NCBI RefSeq assembly: GCF_000788395.1 | Contig: NZ_CP009889.1 | Span: 558,001-622,000, forward strand | DNA from: Pseudoalteromonas piratica | GTDB lineage: Bacteria > Pseudomonadota > Gammaproteobacteria > Enterobacterales > Alteromonadaceae | Reading direction: 5' to 3' | DNA length: 64,000 nt | Shown: positions 44,351 through 52,964 of the stretch, in pieces | How the letters are laid out: the number at the start of each line of letters is the position of its first letter | Numbering within the stretch: the stretch's first letter is position 1 | Notes under the pieces: generated by a model | What the model saw: the letters and a program-made list of their open reading frames with translations, nothing else | Databases searched by the model: none | Told to the model about the DNA's origin: nothing | Translations under genes and position numbers: made by a program

Positions 44351-45957
44351 TGCTCTGCTCCTTGTGACTTTGCTAATTCGTTAGCAAATTTTGTTGCAAG
44401 AAATTCGGCCATATCCGCATTTACGGTGCGCATCCATTGCTCTTTTGCATCTTGAGACAGTGTGCCGCTAACATGATAATCAACAAAATCTCCCTCAGTT
44501 GGATTAGCAAGCGTTGTTGGCTCATCATCAATCGCGATATTTTGTTCCAAATCTTCGTTGCCTGATTGAGCGATTACAATTTCATAGGCATGTTTGGCTA
44601 TGGCCAAGTTATGCTTCGCTTCGGCCATTTCGGGGCTGAGCTTGAGCACTTGTTGAAAAGCGTCAATGGCAAGTTGATATTGTTTGCCTTTTAAAAGGGC
44701 TGTTGCCCGATTATAAAAACCGTCCACAGTGCCTAATGTGGCATAAATTTCGGCGGCTTTTAAATACTGTCCGTTTTCGTAGAGTGCTTTTGCTTGCCAG
44801 TTTGCGTCACTGAAGAGAACCACTGCTTTTTCATATTGGTATTGTTTAAACGCAATGGCCCCTTGTTGGTCGGCAGTTAAAAACCAATCTTGCGGTTTTG
44901 CAGTAAGCGGTTCACTGAAGGTAAAACTGCACAGGCAAACAACGAGTATCAAATTATTTGTTGATGATATTGCAGAGTGATTAACAGGGGATGTCCAACC
45001 TTTTCTGAACCACAATAAAGCGAGCAGCAGCACAACGATGGCCACATGCCATGCCATATCTTGATATTCGGTTGCTTCTTCACGTTCAAAACGCTTGCGT
45101 GTTGTGCGTGCAATTTGATTTATTTTAAAAATATCTTGGTTAGTTAAGGTTGCAGTAACGGGTGTAATCATTTCAGGTGTGTTACTTGCAGTAGGCGACA
45201 GAGCCGAAATTTCAGGTTCGCCCCGTTGATTAGTTCTTAAACTACCTTGCTCATCAGTGATAACACCACCGTTAATCGTTGCAAATTGCCACCAAATAAA
45301 GGGGATTTGCGATTTATTCAGGGCGGCTAACTGCGCCTTGGAAATTGTATCTGCGATCACTAAAATACTACCACCTTCAATGCTTACTTCTTGGTGTGCA
45401 AGGGCAACAGCATTGGCTAAATCATCGTTATAAAGGTTTTGATTATTTGGCATAACATTAGGGCTTAACGCATCAATGAATGGCAGAAAAACTTGGCTAT
45501 CTTTAGTCAGCGGTAGCACACGATGACTACTGTTTGCATAGGCGATTAAACTGTGTTTTGCGGTGCTTCTGAAATTAAGCAGATCACTTAATTTTAATTT
45601 GGCATAGCTTAATCGAGTAGGTGAAAAATCGTTCGCACGCATTGATTGGCTCAGTTTTACTAAAATTGCAATCGGTGGACCCTTGTCTAACGATTGTTCA
45701 ACTGGCCGCCAAGCCGGACCTGCACACGCAATACACAAAAAAACACCGAGTAATAAAGTAAAATCAATCGGTTTGATTTTATTCATAAGTGACTGTTTTG
45801 GTGTGAGCGCTGCTTTTAAATGGTGTGCGATGACCTCGTCGGATTGTGACGTTTGATACGCTTTTTTTCTAATAATCAATGCCAACAAGACAATAATAGG
45901 CAGTGCCAGTAAAAAATAAGGCCGTATAAAATGAAAGCTTAACAGTGCATCAAACAT
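44347..45957 (-). CDS. batB: BatB-like VWA protein fused to BatC-type TPR domain
   Basis: A 536-residue inner membrane protein. Two N-terminal helices, then a von Willebrand A domain (about 85-290), a helix near 305-320 and one near 335-350, and a C-terminal TPR segment at about 365-460 (YQYEKAVVLFSDANWQAKALYENGQYLKAAEIY and onward). This joins BatB and BatC functions. The metal site expected as D-x-S-x-S reads ILVKLSQSMRANDF, so the first Asp is Lys and metal-dependent ligand binding is doubtful. The BatA partner keeps D-L-S-G-S. The start overlaps the batA stop by eight bases. Confidence 0.82.
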   Translation of the reverse strand: MFDALLSFHFIRPYFLLALPIIVLLALIIRKKAYQTSQSDEVIAHHLKAALTPKQSLMNKIKPIDFTLLLGVFLCIACAGPAWRPVEQSLDKGPPIAILVKLSQSMRANDFSPTRLSYAKLKLSDLLNFRSTAKHSLIAYANSSHRVLPLTKDSQVFLPFIDALSPNVMPNNQNLYNDDLANAVALAHQEVSIEGGSILVIADTISKAQLAALNKSQIPFIWWQFATINGGVITDEQGSLRTNQRGEPEISALSPTASNTPEMITPVTATLTNQDIFKINQIARTTRKRFEREEATEYQDMAWHVAIVVLLLALLWFRKGWTSPVNHSAISSTNNLILVVCLCSFTFSEPLTAKPQDWFLTADQQGAIAFKQYQYEKAVVLFSDANWQAKALYENGQYLKAAEIYATLGTVDGFYNRATALLKGKQYQLAIDAFQQVLKLSPEMAEAKHNLAIAKHAYEIVIAQSGNEDLEQNIAIDDEPTTLANPTEGDFVDYHVSGTLSQDAKEQWMRTVNADMAEFLATKFANELAKSQGAEQ

Positions 45958-46930
45958 ATGCTTTCCTTATCGTAATCACGCTTTTTAACAAGGCTATTAA
46001 ATACACTAAAAGGGCAATTGCCAGCGGAATATGGACAATACTTGTCTGTTTTCGTGCTTGTGGTTGTTTACTTTTTACAGCAGCTACTTTATCGATTTCT
46101 TGATAAACGTTTTGTAAGGTATCTTGATTCGTCGCGCGATAAAATTCGCCATCAGTAATGTTTGCAATTTCAGCTAAGGTATCAAAATCGACCTTATATT
46201 GACCCTCACCGTTTTCATTACCAATGCCTATGGTAAAAATTTTTAATCCATCACTTTTAGCAATATGAGCCGCATTTAAGGGTGACATGCGTGAGCCAGT
46301 ATCAGCGCCATCGGTTAACAATATCAGTGTTTTTTCTGTTACCTGAGATTCTTCAAATAATTTAAGCGCTAAACCAATTGCATCACCAATCGCAGTATGT
46401 GGGCCGGCCATTGCAACACTTGCATCACGCAGCACACGTTCTGCCATTTTCAAATCTTGTGTAAAAGGAACTTGTAGATAGGCACGTGTGCCAAACACAA
46501 TCAGGCCAATGCGATCATTTTCACGTGCGTTAATAAATTCAGATACCACATTGGTGACAGCATCAAGGCGATTGATTATATCGCCATTGCTACTCTCAAA
46601 ATCTTGCTCCGCCATTGAGCCTGACAGATCAATTGCGAGCATAATGTCACGCGTTATCACATCTTGGTGTTTAACAGCGCCCAATTTGATTGGGTGCGCA
46701 ATTGCGATAACACAGCAAAACCAGATGAGTGTCGCAAAGACAAGGTCAACCTTAGGCTTAGCATGGACTTGACTGCCATTTGCTACAGGCGCTTCACTGG
46801 CTTTTGCTGCCAGCTCAAAAAAAGGAATGCGATAGGCGAGCGCTTTTTGTTTAAATTCAGGTAGGGCAAAATAAACCAACAAAGGCAGCGGTAATAACAG
46901 CAAAAGCCAAGGATGAAGAAGGGTGATCAT
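45950..46930 (-). CDS. batA: BatA-like VWA protein
   Basis: A 326-residue inner membrane VWA protein. Two N-terminal helices (LLHPWLLLLLPLPLLVYFAL and another near 60), a VWA domain at about 95-285 with an intact metal site D-L-S-G-S-M near residue 102, the Thr of GPHTAIGDAIG and the Asp of LLTDGADTG, and a C-terminal helix near 300-320. The start at 46930 has GAGG seven bases upstream and overlaps the DUF4381 stop as ATGA; a longer reading from 46957 lacks a good site. Middle of the moxR-bat operon. Confidence 0.85.
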   Translation of the reverse strand: MITLLHPWLLLLLPLPLLVYFALPEFKQKALAYRIPFFELAAKASEAPVANGSQVHAKPKVDLVFATLIWFCCVIAIAHPIKLGAVKHQDVITRDIMLAIDLSGSMAEQDFESSNGDIINRLDAVTNVVSEFINARENDRIGLIVFGTRAYLQVPFTQDLKMAERVLRDASVAMAGPHTAIGDAIGLALKLFEESQVTEKTLILLTDGADTGSRMSPLNAAHIAKSDGLKIFTIGIGNENGEGQYKVDFDTLAEIANITDGEFYRATNQDTLQNVYQEIDKVAAVKSKQPQARKQTSIVHIPLAIALLVYLIALLKSVITIRKAYV

Positions 46931-47376
46931 TGTGTCACCTCGTAATGCGTTAACCAATGAATCGCAGATTGTTTAAGAGCGCTTATTTCTTCTTGGCTGT
47001 AACTATAAAAGCTTTTAAATAAACCGGGCTGACCTGCCTGTTGATTTAGAAAGCTAGCCCACTCATCACCAGTTAACGGCGCGATATGTTCGCGAGAAAA
47101 ATCATAGAGTGCACAGCGCTTTAATATCGTGCTTATATCTATTGCCGTTGCATTATCATCTAATTTATTGATAAGCGAAATTGCTTGAAATCGATGTTGC
47201 CTAGCAAGATAAAGCCGTTTTTTTTGCCATTTTCTTATTAGTAGCATTAAACAAAGAATAATAACCAAAAAAAGCCAACCGTATGTCTGCGGTAACCAAG
47301 AGACTGGTTCTGGGTCTGTCACCGGCTTAACTAAGTCCATTAGTTGGTAGAGTTCAAGCTTGCTTAAATCTTCCAT
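46927..47376 (-). CDS. DUF4381 protein of the moxR-bat operon
   Basis: A 149-residue protein with one membrane helix at about 30-48 (YGWLFLVIILCLMLLI) and a cytoplasmic helical C-terminal domain (RCALYDFSREHIAPLTGDEWASFLN), the pattern of DUF4381. This small protein commonly lies between the DUF58 and BatA genes, as it does here. AGAGG precedes the ATG, seven bases beyond the DUF58 stop. Confidence 0.85.
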   Translation of the reverse strand: MEDLSKLELYQLMDLVKPVTDPEPVSWLPQTYGWLFLVIILCLMLLIRKWQKKRLYLARQHRFQAISLINKLDDNATAIDISTILKRCALYDFSREHIAPLTGDEWASFLNQQAGQPGLFKSFYSYSQEEISALKQSAIHWLTHYEVTQ

Positions 47377-47383
47377 AACACCT

Positions 47384-48304
47384 CTAAGTACCTAAAGCAG
47401 CTTTTAGTTGTTCAAAAGTATCCTCGCTTGCGCAAAACGGGATAACCGTTAAGTTAGATTCGCTTTGCCAACCTTTAATTTGTTCAACGCGTTTTGTAAA
47501 TGTACTAATTAGTTCTCGATGGACTTTTTTATTATGCGTATTGAGCTGCATTTGAGATATCCCGTCGCTTACATTAATGCTGACGTTTTTCGGCAAGGTT
47601 TGCGTTAGGCTATCAGTAATAAGGCATAAAATAACTGTGTTATGGCGAGCCATTTGTGCCAGATACTGATGTGTTTGATCGTCGACTTCTGAGAAGTCAC
47701 TGATCACAAAAATTAATTGATCGTGCGACACCAATCTATTTGCCGCTTTAAGAGGCTGGTTTAGGTGCATTGCGGGGTTTTTGTTTATTTGATCTGCATG
47801 TAACAGGCAATTGAAGGCACTGATTTGCTTTATAAAATACTCAAGGGAGGCGGGCTGTTTAGAAGGTTTAAAATTTGCCACAGTGTGATCGTTAAATAGC
47901 ACCCCACCAATACGGTCGCCTTGTGCAAACAAACTATAAGCAATTAAGCTTGCTATTTCGCTGGCAGTAACGGATTTCATGTTATGTACCGAACCAAAAA
48001 ACATACTGAGTCGCTGATCAACAATCAGGATAGCTGCTTTGTCTTTTTCTTCGGTATAAACTCGAATATGGGGTTTACCTGTTCGTGCTGTTACACGCCA
48101 ATCAATTGTGCGTATATCATCACCTGCACGATAATCTCGTAGTTCTTCAAAGCTCAAGCCACGTCCGCGAATACGAGAAGCGTGACGACCAGATAATATA
48201 CTTTTAGCTTGTTGTCGTCCTAAAAAACGAATGCTTTTAGCTTTACCTTGCAACTGCTTTAGATGAGCAAAACTTGTATGGATCCGTGGGTCAAGAGAAG
48301 CCAT
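47384..48304 (-). CDS. DUF58 protein
   Basis: A 306-residue soluble protein with the DUF58 hallmark RGRGLSFEELRDYRAGDDIRTIDW at about 42-66, followed by RTGKPHIRVYTEEKD. The C-terminal half resembles a VWA-like fold (AILIVDQRLSM, LIFVISDFSE). DUF58 proteins are encoded next to MoxR ATPases and are thought to be their clients. Fifteen bases separate it from moxR upstream and seven from the DUF4381 gene. Confidence 0.88.
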   Translation of the reverse strand: MASLDPRIHTSFAHLKQLQGKAKSIRFLGRQQAKSILSGRHASRIRGRGLSFEELRDYRAGDDIRTIDWRVTARTGKPHIRVYTEEKDKAAILIVDQRLSMFFGSVHNMKSVTASEIASLIAYSLFAQGDRIGGVLFNDHTVANFKPSKQPASLEYFIKQISAFNCLLHADQINKNPAMHLNQPLKAANRLVSHDQLIFVISDFSEVDDQTHQYLAQMARHNTVILCLITDSLTQTLPKNVSINVSDGISQMQLNTHNKKVHRELISTFTKRVEQIKGWQSESNLTVIPFCASEDTFEQLKAALGT

Positions 48305-48319
48305 TTAGTGTTCAATACC

Positions 48320-49312
48320 TTAAGGCAGTGCGACAAGGGAAATAATACGGTCAATAATGTCATCAGCTCTCAGGCCAAGCCCCTGAGCCTGATAGCTCAG
48401 CGTAATACGATGTCTTAAAACATCATGGGCAATGGTTCTGATATCTTCAGGCAACACATGTTCACGCCCTTGTAACCAAGCGTATGAACGTGCGCATTTA
48501 TCAAGTGAAATTGAGGCCCGTGGAGATGCCCCGATGTCAATCCAGCTTGCGAGTTCATCGTCATAACGATTTGGGGTGCGAGTTGCATAAACCAGATCAG
48601 CCATATAGCGCGCCATTTCAGGGATCACTTTAATGTTGGCTATCTCTTGACGGGCACTAAAGATGACGTCTTGTGCAATTTTAATAGGTTGAGTGTTATG
48701 TTGTTTTTGTGAAGTGTCAGAAAGCATTTGCTCCTCTTGGCGCACTAACTCAATAACTGAAACTTCATCTTCAACCGCTGGATAATCAATCATTACATGC
48801 ATTAAAAAACGATCCATTTGAGCTTCAGGTAATGGGTATGTGCCTTCTTGTTCAACGGGGTTTTGCGTGGCAAGTACCATAAAAAGAGGCGCCATCTTGT
48901 GAGTGGTACCGGCTACCGTGATTTGTTTTTCTTCCATGGCTTCAAGTAGTGCTGATTGTACTTTTGCAGGTGCGCGATTGATTTCATCAGCAAGGACAAT
49001 ATTGGCAAAGAGCGGCCCTTTATCAAACTTAAATTCTCCGCCTGTTGGGGTTTGATAAAACACTTCTGAACCTGTGATATCGGAAGGAAGCAGGTCGGGT
49101 GTAAATTGGATTCGACTGAAATGACCATCAATGTGTTTTGACAAGGCTTTGATTGCGCGGGTTTTGGCAAGTCCGGGCAGGCCTTCAATCAATAAGTTAC
49201 CTGCTGCCAGTAAACCGATTATCAAACGCTCAACCACTTTTTCCTGGCCGATAATATTATTCGAAATAGCCGTTGTTAACTCGTTAATTTGAGTACGCGT
49301 TTGCATCTTCAA
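48320..49312 (-). CDS. MoxR-family AAA+ ATPase
   Basis: A 330-residue ATPase. Walker A is EGLPGLAKTRAIKAL near residue 42, Walker B is VLADEINRAPAKVQ, sensor 1 is VLATQNPVEQEGTYPLPEAQ, and the C-terminal lid has the ASPRASISLDKCAR segment. These are the MoxR signature blocks. MoxR proteins act as chaperone-like partners that assemble or activate VWA-protein complexes. First gene of the six-gene operon running to batD. AAGGAG precedes the ATG. Confidence 0.92.
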   Translation of the reverse strand: MKMQTRTQINELTTAISNNIIGQEKVVERLIIGLLAAGNLLIEGLPGLAKTRAIKALSKHIDGHFSRIQFTPDLLPSDITGSEVFYQTPTGGEFKFDKGPLFANIVLADEINRAPAKVQSALLEAMEEKQITVAGTTHKMAPLFMVLATQNPVEQEGTYPLPEAQMDRFLMHVMIDYPAVEDEVSVIELVRQEEQMLSDTSQKQHNTQPIKIAQDVIFSARQEIANIKVIPEMARYMADLVYATRTPNRYDDELASWIDIGASPRASISLDKCARSYAWLQGREHVLPEDIRTIAHDVLRHRITLSYQAQGLGLRADDIIDRIISLVALP

Positions 49313-49587
49313 CTCCTTGTCACTTTTGCATAAAACTACTGTGCTATAAATATATTCAATTTGCTACTGTTTTTTAAAACGAGTACGCACATATTCACAG
49401 TGACAAAATGCATTTAAATATTTATTACATAGTAATATTTTAACAATTGCGTTACATTGGATTTAGGGGCAGTTTAAATTTTAAATTTCACCTGTGATTA
49501 CAATAGCTATTTTATGTAGCGGGTTAAGTGGTCGACACTACATGCTAAGGAATGCAGGTTTTTATATGATAACTTGAGGAGAAAGCA

Positions 49588-51162
49588 GTGTTGCCATTTA
49601 AAGCAATTAGTCGGCGTTTAATTATTGGCGCGACAATAGCACTATCATCTATTGGTGTTCAAGCAGCTGAAAAACCAAACTTCCTGGTGATTTGGGGTGA
49701 TGATATTGGGGTACACAATATCAGCAAATACAATCACGGCATTATGGGTTATCAAACCCCAAACATTGACCGAATTGCAAATGAAGGTGCAATGTTTACT
49801 GATTCTTACGCGCAACAATCTTGTACTGCGGGGCGCGCATCTTTTGTATTAGGCCAACATCCTTTTAGAACAGGTTTATTGACGATTGGTATGCCAGGTT
49901 CTGATCATGGTATTCCTGACTGGGCACCTACGATTGCCGACCTCTTAAAAGACAAAGGGTATGTCTCTGGTCAATTTGGCAAAAACCACCTTGGTGACCA
50001 AGACAAGCATTTGCCCACGGCACATGGCTTCGATGAGTTTTTTGGTAACCTCTACCACTTAAATGCAGAAGAAGAGCCAGAAGGTTATTACTACCCAAAA
50101 GATCCTGAGTTTCGTAAAAAGTATGGGCCGCGAGGCGTTTTAAAATCGACTGCTGATGGCAAAATTGAAGACACAGGTCCACTCACTAAAAAACGAATGG
50201 AAACCGCAGATGATGAGTTCCTCGCTGCAGGTATAGATTTTATGGAGCGTGCTGTAAAACAGAAAAAGCCGTTCTTTATCTGGATGAATACATCCCGCAT
50301 GCACGTTTGGACACATTTAAAAGAAGAGTCAGTGGGTGTGACAGGCAAAGGCTTGTATCCAGATGGCATGGTTGAGCATGATAAAGCGGTGGGTGTATTA
50401 CTCGATAAATTAGATGAGCTAAAAATTGCAGATAATACAGTCGTTGTTTACTCAACAGATAATGGCGCAGAAACGATTTCTTGGCCTGATGGTGGTACAA
50501 CGCCATTTCATGGTGAAAAAGGCACAACATGGGAAGGCGGATTTCGCATTCCGAAGTTAGTTCGTTGGCCTGGGGTCATCAAACCAAATACCATTTATAA
50601 CGATATTATTTCCCACGAAGACTGGATGCCAACCTTTTTAGCAGCAGCAGGCGAGCCGAATCTTGTTGAGAAATTAAAGAAAGGTTATCGCGCAAACGGT
50701 AAAAAGTGGCAGGTGCACTTAGATGGCTACAACTTCCTACCTTATTTCAAAGGTGAAATGAAAGAAGGTCCTCGTGACTCAATTTACTACTTCGGTGCAA
50801 CCGGTGAGTTAAACGCGGTGCGTTGGAACGATTGGAAAATTCATTTTGCGACCTTGCAAGGCGGTATTAACACCGCTGTGCGTGAAACACCGGCATGGCC
50901 ACTCATTATTAACCTTCGCGAGGACCCATATCAAAAAGGGGCACTAGAATCTGAAATGTATCTCAAGTGGTACGCTGAAAATACCATGTGGTTATTCGTG
51001 CCAGTTCAACAAAAAGTCATGGGGTTCTTGTCGACCATTCCTGACTATCCTTTCCAGCCGGGCGCGAGTTTAAGTGCAGGTAATATAAGCTATCAAACAT
51101 TTGCAGTACAGGACGCCATGAAACGTTTGAAAATGCTTGAGGCAATGGCACCGCGTAATTAA
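49588..51162 (+). CDS. Exported sulfatase 1 (type I, Cys-type)
   Basis: A 524-residue arylsulfatase-A-like enzyme with a signal peptide ending VQAAE. The metal site is LVIWGDDIG (Asp-Asp). The active-site signature is QSCTAGRASF: the Cys would be changed to formylglycine, giving C-T-A-G-R. Other landmarks are GQFGKNHLGD, LPTAHGFDEFFGNLYH, VVYSTDNGAE and GEKGTTWEGGFRIP. The start is GTG with GAGGAG six bases upstream. It is paralogous to the next gene, 59 bases downstream, and probably removes sulfate from a sulfated polysaccharide or aromatic ester (substrate unknown). Confidence 0.9.
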   Translation: MLPFKAISRRLIIGATIALSSIGVQAAEKPNFLVIWGDDIGVHNISKYNHGIMGYQTPNIDRIANEGAMFTDSYAQQSCTAGRASFVLGQHPFRTGLLTIGMPGSDHGIPDWAPTIADLLKDKGYVSGQFGKNHLGDQDKHLPTAHGFDEFFGNLYHLNAEEEPEGYYYPKDPEFRKKYGPRGVLKSTADGKIEDTGPLTKKRMETADDEFLAAGIDFMERAVKQKKPFFIWMNTSRMHVWTHLKEESVGVTGKGLYPDGMVEHDKAVGVLLDKLDELKIADNTVVVYSTDNGAETISWPDGGTTPFHGEKGTTWEGGFRIPKLVRWPGVIKPNTIYNDIISHEDWMPTFLAAAGEPNLVEKLKKGYRANGKKWQVHLDGYNFLPYFKGEMKEGPRDSIYYFGATGELNAVRWNDWKIHFATLQGGINTAVRETPAWPLIINLREDPYQKGALESEMYLKWYAENTMWLFVPVQQKVMGFLSTIPDYPFQPGASLSAGNISYQTFAVQDAMKRLKMLEAMAPRN

Positions 51163-51171
51163 TTTTGAGTG

Positions 51172-51202
51172 AGCAGCACCCCCCTGAAGTGCTGCTTTAT
51201 TT
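51172..51202 (+). terminator. Hairpin between the two sulfatase genes
   Basis: AGCAGCAC pairs with GTGCTGCT around a 9-base loop and is followed by TTATTTT. It lies just past the first stop and before the second gene, so it may act as a partial terminator or mRNA processing hairpin. Confidence 0.6.
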
Positions 51203-51221
51203 TACAAACATAGGAAATGTT

Positions 51222-52766
51222 ATGAAAAAAATAACAAAACACTTAAAGCAGTGCTTGGTTGCTTTGTCGTTATTGACGATAGCCGTTGCATCTCATGCTG
51301 CAGATAAACCCAATATTGTAGTGGTTTGGGGTGATGATATTGGCCAATCGAATATTAGTGCGTATACCCGTGGTTTGGTGGGATATACCACGCCAAATAT
51401 TGATCGTATCGCCAATGAAGGAATGATTTTTACAGATTATTATGGTGAGCAAAGTTGTACTGCTGGCCGCTCATCTTTTATCACAGGTCAATCTGTGTTT
51501 CGTACAGGTTTATCTAAAGTCGGTTTACCAGGTGCTGAGCTTGGCCTTCGTAAAGAAGACCCAACGATTGCAACATTATTAAAATCGAAGGGGTATGCTA
51601 CTGGGCAATTTGGTAAAAACCACTTAGGTGATCGTGACGAACACTTGCCAACAGCGCATGGTTTTGATGAGTTTTTTGGCAACCTTTATCACCTTAATGC
51701 TGAAGAAGAACCAGAAAATGTTGATTACCCAAAAGATCCGGCATTTCGTAAAAAATTTGGTCCACGTGGTGTAATCAAATCTTCAGCTGACGGCAAAATA
51801 GAAGATACTGGACCGCTCACTAAAAAACGCATGGAAACAATTGATGACGAAGCAACTGCTGCGGCAATTGACTTTATGCAACGTCAGGTGAAGAAGAAAA
51901 AGCCATTCTTTATGTGGTGGAATGCTACGCGAATGCATTTCCGTACGCACATTAAACCAGAAAGTAAAGGTATTTCAGGCCAGAACTTTTATGGTGATGG
52001 CATGGTGGAACACGATAACCATGTCGGCCAAATTTTGGATGAAATTGATAAGTTAGGCATCAAAGACAATACCATCGTATTTTATTCGACCGATAATGGT
52101 CCTCACTTAAATACATGGCCTGATGCTGCAGCAACGCCATTCCGCGGCGAGAAAAACACAAACTGGGAAGGCGGTTGGCGAGTGCCGGCAATGGTACGTT
52201 GGCCGGGTAAAATTAAGCCTGGTTCTGTATCCAATGAAATTATGCATCATATGGATTGGATGCCAACTTTATTAGCTGCTGCAGGCGATTCTAAGGTTAA
52301 GAAAGATCTGTTAAAAGGTAAGCGTGTTGGTAGCATGAACTATAAAGTGCACTTAGATGGTTACAATTTCTTACCACACCTTATGGGTAAGCAAAAGGAA
52401 GGCCCGCGTAAGGAGATTTTTTATTTTTCAGATGATGGTGATCTAACGGCATTACGTTACGAAGATTGGAAGTTCATATTTATGGAACAAAGAGAGGTTG
52501 GCACATTGAATATTTGGGCTGAACCGTTTGTGCCATTACGTGTGCCACGTATTCTTAATTTACGTCGCGATCCATATGAAATTGCGCCAATCACCTCAAA
52601 TACGTATTATGATTGGATGATAGATAGGGTATATATGTTGGTACCGGTTCAGGCGTATGTTGGCAAATTCCTAGCAACTTTCAAAGAATACCCGCCAAGA
52701 CAAAAAGCTGCGAGCTTTAGCCTAGATCAGGTGATGGAAAAGTTACAAACGCCAGTTAATAACTAA
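51222..52766 (+). CDS. Exported sulfatase 2 (type I, Cys-type)
   Basis: A 514-residue paralogue of the upstream sulfatase, sharing long stretches such as LPTAHGFDEFFGNLYHLNAE and DGKIEDTGPLTKKRMET. Signal peptide ending in SHAAD. Metal site VVWGDDIGQ, active-site signature EQSCTAGRSSF, then GQFGKNHLGDRDEH, YSTDNGPHLN and GEKNTNWEGGWRVP. The ATG at 51222 with AGGAA is chosen over a non-ATG start at 51165. A duplication is the simplest origin; the two may have different substrates. A clear terminator follows. Confidence 0.9.
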   Translation: MKKITKHLKQCLVALSLLTIAVASHAADKPNIVVVWGDDIGQSNISAYTRGLVGYTTPNIDRIANEGMIFTDYYGEQSCTAGRSSFITGQSVFRTGLSKVGLPGAELGLRKEDPTIATLLKSKGYATGQFGKNHLGDRDEHLPTAHGFDEFFGNLYHLNAEEEPENVDYPKDPAFRKKFGPRGVIKSSADGKIEDTGPLTKKRMETIDDEATAAAIDFMQRQVKKKKPFFMWWNATRMHFRTHIKPESKGISGQNFYGDGMVEHDNHVGQILDEIDKLGIKDNTIVFYSTDNGPHLNTWPDAAATPFRGEKNTNWEGGWRVPAMVRWPGKIKPGSVSNEIMHHMDWMPTLLAAAGDSKVKKDLLKGKRVGSMNYKVHLDGYNFLPHLMGKQKEGPRKEIFYFSDDGDLTALRYEDWKFIFMEQREVGTLNIWAEPFVPLRVPRILNLRRDPYEIAPITSNTYYDWMIDRVYMLVPVQAYVGKFLATFKEYPPRQKAASFSLDQVMEKLQTPVNN

Positions 52767-52784
52767 TTATTTCATTGTTTTATA

Positions 52785-52813
52785 AAAGCCCTCTACGTGT
52801 TAGAGGGCTTTTT
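52785..52813 (+). terminator. Rho-independent terminator after the sulfatase pair
   Basis: GCCCTCTA and TAGAGGGC form a perfect 8-base stem with a 5-base loop, with A residues before and a T-run of five after. Confidence 0.9.
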
Positions 52814-52964
52814 ACGTGTTGTTAAAACAATGTTTGAAATAAGATCATTTATTTCTTTTGAAGATGGTATTTATGTTTTAAACTGTAAATGAAGCACCAG
52901 CAGTGAAAGCTCGCGTGTTTCTTTTTATTAATCCGAATGGATTCATGGGGCTAGGATTTAATAT

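Noticed and set aside
43142..49312. MoxR/VWA operon as an anti-phage or ternary defence system
   Set aside because: All six genes match the common chromosomal MoxR-DUF58-DUF4381-BatA-BatB-BatD set; no nuclease, nucleotidyltransferase or effector gene accompanies them.
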